From Pithys albifrons albifrons (Eukaryota > Chordata > Aves > Passeriformes > Thamnophilidae): a DNA stretch of 64,000 bases. The translations under genes and the position numbers were made by a program. Below are positions 39,109 to 51,990 of the stretch, in pieces. Positions within the stretch are counted from its first letter, which is position 1; each line of letters starts with the position of its first letter. The notes beneath the pieces were generated by a model. It did no database searches and was not told the DNA's origin. It saw nothing but the letters and a program-made list of their open reading frames with translations. The stretch is taken from assembly GCF_047495875.1 (NCBI RefSeq), contig NC_092467.1, positions 16,085,566 to 16,149,565 of the forward strand, written 5' to 3'.

Positions 39109-39243
39109 CCACACAATATTCATCAAAACAACACAAAAAGATTGAGAGGATACCTAAAGAAACTCATAAGCTAAAATTCTGCAGTTTTCTCAAAGGATAC
39201 AAATGCCTTTTTCCCATTAAATTAATGAGTATGAATTTTCCAT
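39109..39243 (+). repeat. 135-bp dispersed direct repeat, copy B
   Basis: Second copy of the repeat at 37561-37694, same orientation, 1.55 kb downstream. Shared words include GAGAGGATACCTAAA, CAAAGGATACAAATGCCT and CCCATTAAATTAATGAGTAT. The 1.4 kb between the copies holds no recognisable retroviral or LINE coding sequence. Confidence 0.85.
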
Positions 39244-42200
39244 ATCCCACATATAGCTTTGGCCTGTAAATATTTGATAAGGGTCCTTATAGGAATGGCT
39301 TGAGAGATCCCCTGCTCAGTAATTGCTGCAATACATTTGTTAATTTACTTGTTCTTGAGCAAAGAGTCAGTAATTGAGAATACTACAGACCAAATTAGAT
39401 GATTTACTTCTGCTAAGCCTGTTATTGGGGTTATACTGTCACAGATGTAAGTAACGAGAATAAAAGTTTCTGGTAAAGCTCAAGACAGTAGTACTCAGCT
39501 CCTACTTTTAAATGTTTGTGGGGAATAAAATAAGAAGGAAAAGTACCGAAAGAAGAAAACAAACAGAAAAAAGAAAAACACACCAAAAAGCTCAACAAAA
39601 TATACTTCTGAGACAGCAAAAGTTTTAAATGCATTGTTTCTATTTCATAAAAAGAATGAAATATTCTTCATACTGTATACTACCCTTTAGCAGTTAAATT
39701 AATTTTCTTCAATAAAACCTTGTAACACGGACTTGGAAAATGCATAATGAATTGTCTAGAAAAATTGATTTTCTGAAAATTTAAAGAACATCCATTTTAT
39801 TTTTTCTGAACAGTTCACCTTTTTGTCATAATATCGTGCTGCAGATGTGTAGCTTTGTGACCTTTCAGACTCCTGTGTTTAATTCTGGCTTTGTGCTGCT
39901 CATTAACAACCTCAACAGATATGGAAAAATTTGCTCACAATATATTGATTGTTTGGGGGCTTTGTTATGGTTGATTTTTTTTTCACTTTGTCATTACGCT
40001 GTGGCTACAGGAATAAGAAATTAATTAGATCCTTTTCTGCTTACTCTAATGAAGCATACTTGACCTTAGCAGAGATATACTAGCACAAATAACAATTAAA
40101 ACCCGAATAAGACATTTTGGCAGAAATTACACCATTAAAGGAGTTCCATGTGAACAGGGCATATTATGATACATTCACTCTAGAGATTTTCAAAAGCAGA
40201 GTTACACAAAGAATTAATTTGACCAAGGATAAGAAACTCAACTGTGCCAAGAGGAATGGCATTTGCTATGTCAATACATCCATCAGTCATCACTATAGGA
40301 ACCTGATACAATAAACAACTTCAAATGCAGCTGGACTGTATAATCCCTTGAAAAATAAACTGATATGAACTCATCTGTATGGATAAACTAAACCCATCAG
40401 AGGTCAAGGACTGTTCCACAGAAGCAGTTATGCAAAAGGAACAAACTGTACTCACCTGTGAGCAGGCACAGGAAGACAGGCTGGGACATCTCCCAAAGTG
40501 TAGCAGAAACCTGAGCAGTGGGAAGGTAAACAAGCATAATCAGGTCTTAATCTCTCCAGAATGGTGCAAAGAAAAGATTTCTCATGATTTGTCCTTTCTC
40601 TTTGCTTGATGGGATTCAGGCTGCCCAGTACTGAGCAAATTACTGCCATTTACAGAAGTGACAGTAAACTATGACGAAAAACAGGTATTAATAAAGCCTA
40701 GACCAACACCGTATTTTCCAGAGTAGACAGCTGGGATGCCACAGGGCATTACAATTCTAATTCACTAACCCGTTGAACCTTATTACCTTAGGACTAAGCC
40801 TTTCATACTTAGTCTTCCTGACTAAAATAGACTAAGTTACATTTCCAAGATTTCAGTATCATGAAGATTTCAAGAACACAAGTTGTTTTTATAATCTGCC
40901 TTTCTACACCTTTTTGACTGATTTGCCCATAAATTGTGAAACTTTGTTATTTGATATAGCACCTTTGCCCAAATGATGCAGGTTTCATTAGACATGTAGA
41001 GAGGATGCAAAGGTGCATGACCAGAACATTTTTCTTTCATAATGAGAGATGATCCTAAAGCTGTTTCCACAATGGAAACAGTCTGGACCAGTCCTAGAGG
41101 TTTCAAATTTGCAAGTTGAAGCAGTATCTGAGTAATAGCATTTGCCTCATAAAGACATTTAGTCATTGTGAATAATCTCAAGCATTATAAAACCTATAAT
41201 AATATTTGTATCTAATGTTCTGCTTTGCAGTGACTATTGAAAATTTACATCCTATTACTGATCTCTAGATTGCCTAATTTCAATTACCAAGCACTATCTG
41301 GCATCGTAAGTAGACTTAAGGGAGTCACCTCTTCTGCCAGCAGTTTCTTTTAGACTAACAGGAGTTGTATCTTGGTCTTCACATCAACAAGTAAACAGGT
41401 AGCGAATTAATTTATTATTGAACTAAGTAAGGCATGTTTTTCTATTCTAAAATTATTCTGTTATTCTACTAGTAATTTCTGTTATTAAGCTAAAAAGAAA
41501 CAGTTAAACTCTCTATTGCTTATTGTTTCTAAAAGTGACACTGGATGGTGACTAAAACCAAATGGGATAGTTGAGTAATTAGAGAAAATAAAACAATTGG
41601 AAGAGATCATAATTTTTCTGATTCTGTGAGTGAAATCAGTTCCTGTGTCTAGCCAGGAAAGAGCCTGAAGGTTTTACAAAACATGATGCTTTGTTCTTTT
41701 TCCTTTTAGTCTTCAACTGGAAGGAAGGACAACAATTATCACTAGCATTAATTGTGCCTCTAATGCAGTACCAAAACATTTCAAATATGAGTTGGTACTA
41801 CCACGATCTGACCCACGGTGAGTCAACTCAGGGAGCTAAGCTAGTAGAAAACTACTATTTTATATTACCAAATATAAAAACTTTTATGCCAAATGCTTAT
41901 GCGAAAACATAAGGAAATAGGGCTGTGGCAAAACTTAATTACTTTACTAAAGTAATTCTGGAGCAACACTTTTACTGTAAGATTGATCTGATTCTAACAC
42001 CTGCAAATGAAAGCATCTCTTATGAATCTATTTACTCTGTGCAACAAGAATGCCCTTGCAGATGACAGTGATTTATGCTCACACTTCTACGTTCTTTCCA
42101 GCAAGACAAGGCCAGCAAACAGCTAGAGATGTGAGTTAACTCCAGCTTTGTCTCTTGGTGTACTTGTAGCAGGGGTGTTAGAGAAACCAAAGAAGCATAG

Positions 42201-42356
42201 CATATAGGAAACTTTCAAACATCAGAAGAAAAGCTATGTCAAAATTAAATTTTTATGGCTTCAAGAATGAAGGCAACATTCAACTTTGCAGTGTCAGCAA
42301 AGATTCCAAAAATGAATAGGTGAGAGACCACCCAAGTTTGAACAGTCTTGGTGCAG
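39244..42356. other. Intergenic desert, no gene seen
   Basis: About 3 kb of AT-rich DNA. No repeat or exon that I can support. Confidence 0.6.
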
Positions 42357-42945
42357 TCAATAGGGTCTTCGGAGTGTCCTAGGAGTTGTCAGGGGAGTGA
42401 CACAGGCTAACAGAGCTCCACCTGGCTGGAGGTTGAGGTCTTGTTCTAGATTTCCAATGAACAGTGTAATTGTGGACATGGCTGTGGCCTTGTGACTGAA
42501 TATGGGCTCTAGGATTCCCAACTCTACCCAGCTGCCCCCCAGCATGTTCCTCCTCCTCTCCAGACCACAGTACAGAACTATCCCCCAGCCCAGTGTCTTA
42601 TCACCCACCTCATCTCCCCGCTGTAGCATATCACCCATTGGTGCCCCAGACCCTGCTCAGCTCTGCTGCATTTCCTCCTCTGGCTCCTTCCACTACCAAC
42701 AGCATGTGAGACACCATGGGAAGCAAGGATCTCTTCCAGCAGCGCTAAAGCTTGTGATTATGTTCAGGATGGCTCTTTACACAACGTGCAGTGCAACCAG
42801 CTCAGATGTCACACACCATCCGCAGAACAGGCTCTGTGGTCTTGCTTGAGCGCTGCCTCCTCAAAACCCCAACCAGGCTCTCCTGCCCTCTTTCAGGGGC
42901 CTCCTGTCCTCATGTGCCACATGTAAGCGGCTGATTAGCCCTGTG
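42357..42945. other. GC-raised, pyrimidine-rich block
   Basis: About 590 bp, C- and T-rich on the plus strand (CCTCCTCCTCTCC, CCCCCAGCCC), open for 93-115 codons on both strands without a recognisable product. It resembles the block at 22451-23110 in strand bias if inverted, but I could not align the two. Confidence 0.4.
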
Positions 42946-43174
42946 AAAGACACCGGGGGCAGAAAACAGAACAATGACAATTGGGTTTAGTGCTGTTGTG
43001 TTTACAGCATTCTGTTCTAGTTTTGAAAAGCTGTGGATGCTGGAGCCAGGGGAATTCTTGTAGCCAAAAGAGCCCTTCCAAGCTTTACACAGAGATGATA
43101 ACCTCAACACAAATTACAGAAAAACAGGGGTAAAAGTAAAACCAGGCTTGGCTGACATTGGCTTTTTACTGACA

Positions 43175-43328
43175 CAGTCTGGGTTTCTGCCCAAACTACC
43201 CACTAAAGAAAATATCATAAAATCTTTCTGCACCGCATTTGTGTGTCATGTCAGACTGGGCTTCAACCCAAACTATCGACTAAACAAACAAAACACTTGC
43301 TGCCCAGCGTTTGCACATCATACATCGC
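43175..43328 (+). repeat. Degenerate 77-bp tandem duplication
   Basis: Two units begin at 43175 and 43252 with CAGTCTGGGTTTCTGCCCAA and CAGACTGGGCTTCAACCCAA, and continue with ACTACCCACTAAA and ACTATCGACTAAA. They become harder to align towards their ends, so the copies are old. Confidence 0.6.
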
Positions 43329-46310
43329 TTACTGCAAAATATTTATTGAACAGATCTATGTAGTGGAAGGCTACAAGTTCTTAACACGATTAGTTTTCAA
43401 CTGGTCCATTTAATATTCACCTGTTCATTCACAGGTAAATAGACTTATTCCTTTTACCAAAATTCTCAATGCTTTTGAATTTAAACATTTTTTAGTTTTT
43501 TAGTATTTTTCTTATATGCTTTTATGGTGTATTAGTGGCACTTATTACAAGTGTTTGAGACAGTTGAAAGGGCTAAAGGGAAAGAGTGGCCAAAAAGTGA
43601 ATATTTTAATAACAAGAACTTCAAAGGACTACACAACTACAGAGTGATTTTCAAATTCTACACCCATTGAACTAAATTTTACTCATATGAAGTTGTGTAA
43701 CTGCTGAAGACAATGAATTTAGTTAATCTGAGGATCAATATGACAATGATACGGGAAAATAAACATCTATTACTTTAGATTTTAAGTTGTTTTTTTGAAT
43801 CTGATCATGTTTTGAAATTGCGAAACTTTTCCTAATCTCAAAATATTTTTACATGCATTGATTTTATGTAGCAGAATATGGAAAGTAGAAGAACGATATT
43901 TAAATGAATAAATATTTGCACATTTCTGAGGAAATTGTGCAAATTTCCCCATTTAGAAACTCACACGTCAAACTGGCAGTTCTGCTGTTCAGAGATGTGA
44001 CCCCACTAACCTGGACTTCCCTCTGACCCCATTCTCAGAAGTGACCATTCCAGGAGAGCAAATTATACTCTTCACTTGGGTTTTGGAAAGCTAACTACAG
44101 AAGGAAGCATTCTCAGTGCTCACCAGCACTATCATTATTGCCTTTTTATTTATGTATGCAGTTGCACTATTTACACTTCATGTTACAATATATTTTCTAA
44201 TTCTAAACAAAGGAATCTGAGGAACAGCATATCACTTCAGCAGTATTACTATATTTTAGTCTGGAAAAATCATGAAGTTGCCATATTTATTTGCTCAGGC
44301 ATTCTGAAAAACAGTTCAGAAAAGAACTTCTAAGACTTCAGATTTTTCAAATAGAGGAAAATTTGATGAGCATTACAGGCATACTAACCTCTCGGAGAGG
44401 GCCTTCCTCCTCATAATATCAGAAGAGAGTTTAAAGAGAGAGATCTTGCCATTTTTAATTTAAATATTTGAACAGCTTCCTCTGTTTGCCACATTTAGTC
44501 ACTAAAATAACATTGTCCAATGTGAGCTGCAGGGTCACATGTTCAGTAACCAAGGAGTGTTTTGTGGAGTTGCTAAGTATTCTGGTTTTCTCTCCTCTAC
44601 TCTGAGCCCGCCGTGCTCATTAGACAGTAGCTGCATGTGACCTGCCACACTTAACCCCAGTCAGTATTAGAAACTCCACTTAACACGTGTAATCATATCC
44701 ACAGCCATATTTCTATTTCACTTCACTTTTTAGCACTACATCCCTTATCTTACTATATACCAAGACTGAGGAGGCAGTGAAAATTTATGTCTTCTCTGCA
44801 TCTTATCTTCTTATCTTTAGGAAACAAAGCACACCAGTTACAGTACATTTCATGTATAACAAGTGCCCTTACAACAGACTGCATCTTGCAGGAATAGTCT
44901 ACCTACACTGCCTGCAAAATAAATTCAGTAAGTATTTCTACAGTGCTTTTCACAGTAGCGACTAAGTCAGTTGACAGCATTTGTAAACAAATCGTCTGCT
45001 AGCATGGATTCCTCTCTACCTGAAATGAAAAAGCTCCCGAGTTAAACAAACTCCCCCTGCAAAAAGACTGCTCACTGTGTCATGTCATCACAAGCAAAGA
45101 AAGAGCTCTTTCCCATGCATCTTGCAAACTTCCTGAAACTTCTCAGAGTTCTCTAGCCCTCATTTCAGAAGTGATGTAATTTTCACAGTGATGGCATGTT
45201 GCCAACTGCCAAACTTAGGACTGAAGAACCAATCCATTCTAGTTTCAAATGCTTTCATGTTATGTTCTCTCTGCTCTCCAAGTAATTCCTATGGACATTC
45301 CCTAGAATACCTAAGGAGGCAAGGATAAGAACTTTTCTTAGACACCTATAACTGAGAAAGTTTCAGGAATTTATGAAGATTAGAAATGTACTGATAGGAT
45401 CTTTTGATGTTTTACCTAAATAAGTTCTTTCTTGGCTGTAGATAAAATTCAGCTGTTTCATAAAGGACACGTATTTGAGTTTTGACATTGAAAGCTTTAG
45501 ACCAAACTTCTGAATTCTTATCACACGCCTTTCTATATGCTTCACAGGTCTATCCAAGTCTGTGGAAATGGGCACAAAGATTAGAAATAACACCTCACTC
45601 CCTGGTCTGCCCTGCCTTACATTACATAGTAAATATTGCAGTACAAACGAGTGGATTGAACAAACATATGTGTGTATTTAGATTAATTAACATTCAACTT
45701 TAGCCTAAATTAGGAGGTCACTCCCTTCCTGTAGAACCATTAAAATCTAGCTAGGCTACTATGAAGGGTCATTCAGAACAAGATATGCTCCATCTCCACT
45801 GACTGAAAAGGGGGTGAGGCAAAACTGAAACTCCAAATCTCCGTATTTAAAGTTAAAAGCATAAAGATAAGCCATGTGAATATCCTCTTATCCTTATATC
45901 CAAAGTACATTCAATGTTGTTACTCGTATCCCTCCTGGTTCACTTCATTTTAAACACACATTCATTCTTCATTTTTCATTCAAAGTCATCAGCATATTTC
46001 AACAGGCATTAAAGATATCCAAATCAGATTTTATGTGGTCACAGTGTTTTATGTTCTATAAGTTATAGTTACTTTATCAAAATCATTGGCTTTTGACTCC
46101 AGAAATATTGTTCCAAGTTCAGGTAATGTATGGTAAACAAGTTTAAGAAAAATATTATGGCAAAGCAACCTATATATCTCTCTCACCTGAATAATGTTAG
46201 CAAATCTACTGGGTCAATAGTTTCACTATATCTACACAAAATAGTAAATTGACAAGTGCTGGTCATTAGGTTCTACCTTAAACTTTTATAAGGTTTTAGA
46301 GTAGACAGAA
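43329..46310. other. Intergenic desert, no gene seen
   Basis: About 3 kb of AT-rich DNA without a repeat or exon I can support. Confidence 0.6.
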
Positions 46311-46355
46311 GAAATAAAATAAAATAAAATAAAATAAAATAAAATAAAAAAAAAA
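46311..46355 (+). repeat. (TAAAA)n microsatellite
   Basis: Seven to eight consecutive TAAAA units followed by an A run. The minus-strand reading of this tract gives a Phe/Ile/Leu/Tyr-rich frame that is not a gene. Confidence 0.95.
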
Positions 46356-49300
46356 CAACAGAGGTTTAATTAAACCTGCACCACCAAATCCCAAAAATCT
46401 TCTGGCATAAAATAGAGCCTTATTGGAAATAAACTTTAGGGTGAAAAAGTCCTGGGATATTAACTGATCACAGAACAGCAACCAGACACTATGGCTATCG
46501 CACCATGGCCAGTCTGCATGTGATACATGTGACCCTGTGCTGTACCAGAAGAGTTATTTCCAGCAGAGAACTATTAGTGCCTTTGTGCAAGTCATCACCC
46601 ACGTTAAGGACAGGAGAACTGAAGGTTCTGGCCTAAAGGAGCTGGTACTTTGATCGGGGGAACAGAGATCCCAGCTGGCAGAAAAACCTCAGAGAACTCA
46701 CCATGTTTAAAAGTAACACATGAAAATTTCCAAGCTATGATTTCTGTGCTAAGTGCACACAGATAAAACAAAGATGAGGGGAAAAAGCTAATCAGGTTAA
46801 AACCAAATTTGAGCACAATTAAAAGTGAGTGCAAAGTGACTTATAGTACTTTTAGGTTGATTATCAAAGGAATTACTTAACTATTACAAGTAATCATATT
46901 TTAGAACAGCATTATAGTGAGGAAAAATATCAAAACCCAAACCACATGTTCCTCGTGAAATTAAGCATTTTATGAAAGATTACATGATTTGGCATCTGCA
47001 ATAGTCTCAAATTCCCACAGCTCTATGTTCCAATTTTTTTTAATATACATCCCAACATAGTAACATTGTATAACAGTGTATTTATCACTAGCTTACAGTC
47101 ATAGCTAGTATGCTTACCTTTTGTCAAAGGTTTTACAGAAAGAAGACATAGGATTAAAATGAAATTATGGATCAAGAGAAATGCGGTGTTATAACAAAAT
47201 CTGATTTGTTAGACTTCTTCCAATATATGCCTTTAAAATATGACTATTAGTAAACTTCGCTGGCTATGATCATAGGCTATGCTGAAAAATCATTTGAAAG
47301 GAAGATACTTGAAAAAAAGGTAATTCCCTAGATCCTGCAGACAAAGGCAACAGTGTACATTAGGGATTGAATCAACAGCAGGATTACATTGAGTCCTTTC
47401 TTGTGACAATTAGCCGGTTAAGTTTTCTATTGCTGCCGCTGAAGTCTATTTCAGGACAAATTCCTTTTGACCAGCCTTTTTTGTCATTCCAATGATTCAC
47501 CAGTCATCTCATTCATTGTCTTATTCTTTATCTCTGTATCGCTCTCTCAAGTATCCTAAGGAGAGGTGAGATATTTCAGTGCTCCATTTTTTACTTGCTG
47601 CATGACTAATCTGAAAACTATATTAAAAACAAAATTGTATTCATCCTCCTATGACTATTAAAGGCTGAGGACCACAAAAATCTCTGTGATTATTTGGTAT
47701 ATAAGCAGGTTTAGCTGCTTATACTTACATATCACTATGGTGCTATCTAGACAGTATCTACTGCTGCTATTCTGAGTTACCAATACAATATACTAACTGT
47801 AAGAAAACCAAACAGAAGATAGGCTTCTGAAGTCATTATATGGTCTCATCTCCTGCTCCTGCCCCCAAAATGAAAAAATCAGTCTGAGGAAGAGCACACA
47901 CATGACCAGCTACAGCAATTGCAATACTTAAAAGGACAAAAAATAAGAAACAAAACACATAATTCTGAAGGAGAGGGAAAGATATGGCAAGAGAGCTGCA
48001 TGACAAACAAACCATTAAGGAATAAAACCTTGAATGCACCCAAGTCAGTTAATAACCCAAGCCAGGCATTTTGGGCTAGACTGCATAATGTACATAAAGG
48101 TCTGTGTTGAGGGTGTGACTCAGCTGCACTTTATCAAACAATTGTCACCACACTGTCTATTATAGTTGCATAGTGTTTTTGCAGCTCTAGTCCTTATTTC
48201 TCATCCTGTCCCTCAAGAGGAGGAAAGCTGGGGCACATGGATTTAACGAGCCTTAGTCTGTCTGGAGTACATTATTATTAGTTCACTGGAAAAAAATATG
48301 TTCTCAAGTCCCCACACTACACTTTGCGACATGTCCTTGTGCAAGTCATGAAACAAGACTGGAGAGAAACTCGTTCTGTGTAATCACCCACACTTATCTC
48401 TAAAATGATCTGTTGCAATTTTTACTGAAGGGCAAAGTAGTACCTATGAGCAGACACAGCACACACATGTGTCATTAAGCGGTAAATGGTACCTTGATCA
48501 TTTTCTTTATTAGTGCCAACAGCTTTTAATCTCTTCAGTGAAACGTCTGTGTTTATTATAACAGTACACACCCAGAAGTGTCTCACTGAGGTTATGAATC
48601 CCAATCAACGTTAGAATAAGTAAATAAAATTTCTCTTATTAAATTTCTCTTACCTTACTAGGACGAATCATTTCCTATTGGTCTATTTATCTTGCTGGTT
48701 CAGTGAGACACAGGCTCATTCTTTTGCCATATTGCTTCAGTATTTTATTTCAGGAGATCAACAATTCCTTGGTCTTTGTCTTCTATGGTCACACAGATCA
48801 AATGGCTGCAATTCACTGACTACAAATACACAATTTCTGTTAGAGTGATGAAAATTTTTGCTTTCCATTTTATCAACATGCCAAGATTAGTACTTTAAAT
48901 GTCACTCAAGATGCAAGTTAACCTACATAACATTTAGATTTATCAGAAGTCACCAAACCCCCTATAACTGCAATATTGATTGAAGCTATTTCCTAATATG
49001 GTGAAATGTTTGAAGTTATCACTGAGTTTAAGTTTGTGACATTTTGCTCAGTGAAGCAAGAAAACTTGTACTGACATGACTGAGCCCTAACCATGGAGGT
49101 GAGGAGAGTGCTGCTGAGCATGACAGGTGTTCTGCACAAAAACAAAAGAAAACGTGAAATGAAGATTTGGAGCTAAGAAAATTTACCACTGTTCTGCAGT
49201 TCTACAGCAGCAGAAATGGTCAGCTGACAGCACATACTACCTGGGAACAGTATGGCTGGTTCCTCAGTCTACAGCTTACTCACAAATGCCCCTCGAACAC

Positions 49301-50478
49301 TGCATTTGTCAAAAAAAGGGCTTTCAGGAGATACAGTGCATGCCCTCAAGGGGAAACATGACTGATATCAAAGTTAAAATTTAGCACTGACTATGTGATG
49401 ACTAGAGAAAAACAAAGTAATAAAGACACTTTAAAAACATAAATTCTGAAAATGGCAGTGGGATTACTTGAAGATATCTAAGGAAGTACTGGCAGAAATA
49501 AAGGAGAGAGATTGAAAAAAATGTACTATTGGATAAATACTATTAGATCTACTAATTTCAAATAAAAGCATAAGGAAATCCTATAACTGGGAGCAATTAT
49601 GTTTTTATAGAGGCATGGCCTACATCACCTGAAAGACTTAAAAGCTATGGAAAAATCTATGACTTCATACAGTTATTGTAGGACAAGTACAGGAAGAATT
49701 ATTCTGGTCTACTAACAAGAAAGAATACTGCCTGTTAGCAGCGAGAACTGTAAAAAGATTTTGCATATAGTTGAAAATAAAACATTCAAGTAACAACACA
49801 ACATCCCTTCCTCTCTGTTTTGCATGATACAAAGAGGGGGAAAATACTCCTAGTTGTTTGTTACTGAAATCTTTATATATTATTGTTGGTCTGTTATAGC
49901 CAGTCTGTACCAAAATAGAAGGGATCTTGAAAATTGAAAAAGCGTAACTGTAAGCACTAATAAAGGATTGTTATGAAGCGATTTTAGCCTGTACCAAAAC
50001 TAATATTTTTCTATTATAGTACAGTTCTATGACAGATTAATGTTTGTCATTTAGACATCTAGCATTTTGCTGTATCTCATGCTTCAGCACATCCAATACT
50101 TCTATATATTAGACATTAGATATAACTACTATTATTTCATAAGTAAACATATTTCAGACTCCACAGAGGTCAGAATCCCCTCTGTCCCTTTCCAAAGTAA
50201 GCCAAAATAATACAGAACAATAATGTAACTGATCATAGAGTCCCACTGATGGATCTGGCTTGAATGAATTATGAAGTCCAAACTGTTAAGGTCCCTTTTA
50301 AATACAATGCTTCCTTCTGAGTTTTGGAAGTATTCTCAGCCAAGCCCATAGGAAACATAGAATGATTCTTCTCTAAGAAGCCTGTTTGGGACAGGCAAGG
50401 AGAACAGACTCCATCTGCCTTCTGCCCAATAAGCCCCCCAAGCCCCTAAGCAGTCCTACTTTCTACTCTCCCCTTACC
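46356..50478. other. Intergenic desert, no gene seen
   Basis: About 4 kb of AT-rich DNA. A 12-bp word AAATTTCTCTTA is repeated directly at about 48628 and 48640. Nothing else supportable. Confidence 0.6.
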
Positions 50479-50582
50479 ATGCCTTAGCTGACTCACAGGA
50501 CAAAAATTTTCATGACTGAACTGCTGATAGATGCTTTAGCTGACTCACAGGACAATAATCTTCATGACTGAACTGCTAATAG
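50479..50582 (+). repeat. 52-bp tandem duplication with doubled AP-1/NF-E2 site
   Basis: Two adjoining 52-bp units (50479-50530 and 50531-50582) differ at only about four to five positions. Each carries TTAGCTGACTCACAGGACA; TGACTCA is a consensus AP-1 site and GTGAGTCAGC on the other strand fits the NF-E2/small-Maf extended form. It lies about 12 kb upstream of the F3 start. Confidence 0.85.
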
Positions 50583-51904
50583 ATCAGAGTATTGTCTCTA
50601 ATTGAAACCTACTGACACTCTCATATACTTTCTGTTGCAACAACTGAATTCATCAAGGTTCTTCTCTGAGAAGCACTAGAAGCAACAGCTGGTCTTTCCA
50701 GCTCCTGGGACAGCAGCTAAACTAAAATTCTGACATGGACAGTTCTTTTCCTACAGTGTTATTATCTTTCCTCCAACTAGAAAGCTCAAAACCTTGTCAA
50801 ATCTTGCTGCTCAGATTTATTTCTAACCTGGTCTCCATGGCCTTACAAAGGCTCAACTTTTACTAGTAAAATCCTTTGTGTATTAAAGACTTACAACATT
50901 GGCTCAGAATCTTGTCTAACTGATAACATTGCAGTCTCTGCTAAAGATAACACTTCTTCAAGAAATAAAGTGGGTTTGACAAATATTTGATTAATACATC
51001 TATTATATAACAACTAATTGATTATTTACCATAAATACTGGGGCTGGCTGTAACCTAGTACATATTGTTGCACAACTTAAGTTATTAAAAAAATTACAAC
51101 ACACTGAAATTCTCATTGCACATCTGACAAGAATTTCTGCTTTAGGTAAGTAAAAGAACTCTATCACAGTGGTCATAGTAGAGAACAACAGAAAACTGAA
51201 ATAAGTGGGATAAATCTATGATATAAGCCTACATTCTAGAACTGAAATGTACAATGTATCTTCATAACTAACGAACTTCTTTACAAAGCTGATCCTTTAA
51301 AACAACAGGGAGCTTCAGAGTAAAAGCAGGTATTGGAGGAAATGTTTTGTTGAGAACAATCTTTGGCTGGCTACAACCATCCCTTGTTCCAGTTCCCCGA
51401 ATAATTAGGAGATCTTTAATGTTCCAAGAAAAAAGATTAATTACTACTCCTTAAAACCCTTTCCTGCTCTGGCTATCTGTCTTGGCAGAAGATCAACTCA
51501 TCCCTGCTTGATTACATTCTGCTGATCTGAATATATTTAGAGTATGGTGAGCCTTTGGGACAGATGTCCTGGGATTATTTAGGATACAGCCAAGAATGTT
51601 GTACAATCATTATGCACATCCTGCAGTGACAGAAGACTAAAAGGGAGCTATATTCTATGCCTTTATTCTCATATTGCAAGTCATCATGGCAATACAGATT
51701 TTTTTGTTATGGTACAGATAAGCAAAGTCTGTAGAGTATTCTAAATGCAATTAAAAAGTTTTTGTAGAGAAAACAAATCTCAAGCTTTGAATATACTAAA
51801 AACAACATGATGGATGATAGCAGTATATAAAATTAATTTCATTAAACAATAATTTACATTTTATTCAGTGACCTCACTCTGTCTTCTTTACACTGTCAGC
51901 AAAA
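50583..51904. other. Intergenic desert, no gene seen
   Basis: 1.3 kb of AT-rich DNA without a feature I can support. Confidence 0.6.
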
Positions 51905-51990
51905 ATCTTAGGGTCATAAAATCCTAAATGGTTTGAATTGGAAATGACCTTAAAGTATATTTTCTATTTTGCACGCCCATTGCTCTACTT
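51905..51990 (-). mobile_element. CR1 LINE 3' tail fragment
   Basis: The plus strand reads GGTCATAAAATCCTAAATGG, TTTGAATTGGAAATGACCTT, AAAG, a degraded form of the antisense CR1 3' end (AGAATCATAGAATGGTTTGGGTTGGAAGGGACC type). The element is thus on the minus strand. Only the last about 60-90 bp are visible, the usual 5'-truncated state of CR1 in bird genomes. It is the best single clue to the kind of organism. Confidence 0.75.

Noticed and set aside
37561..39243. LTR retrotransposon bounded by the 135-bp repeats
   Set aside because: No TG...CA ends, primer-binding site or polymerase-like coding sequence between the copies.
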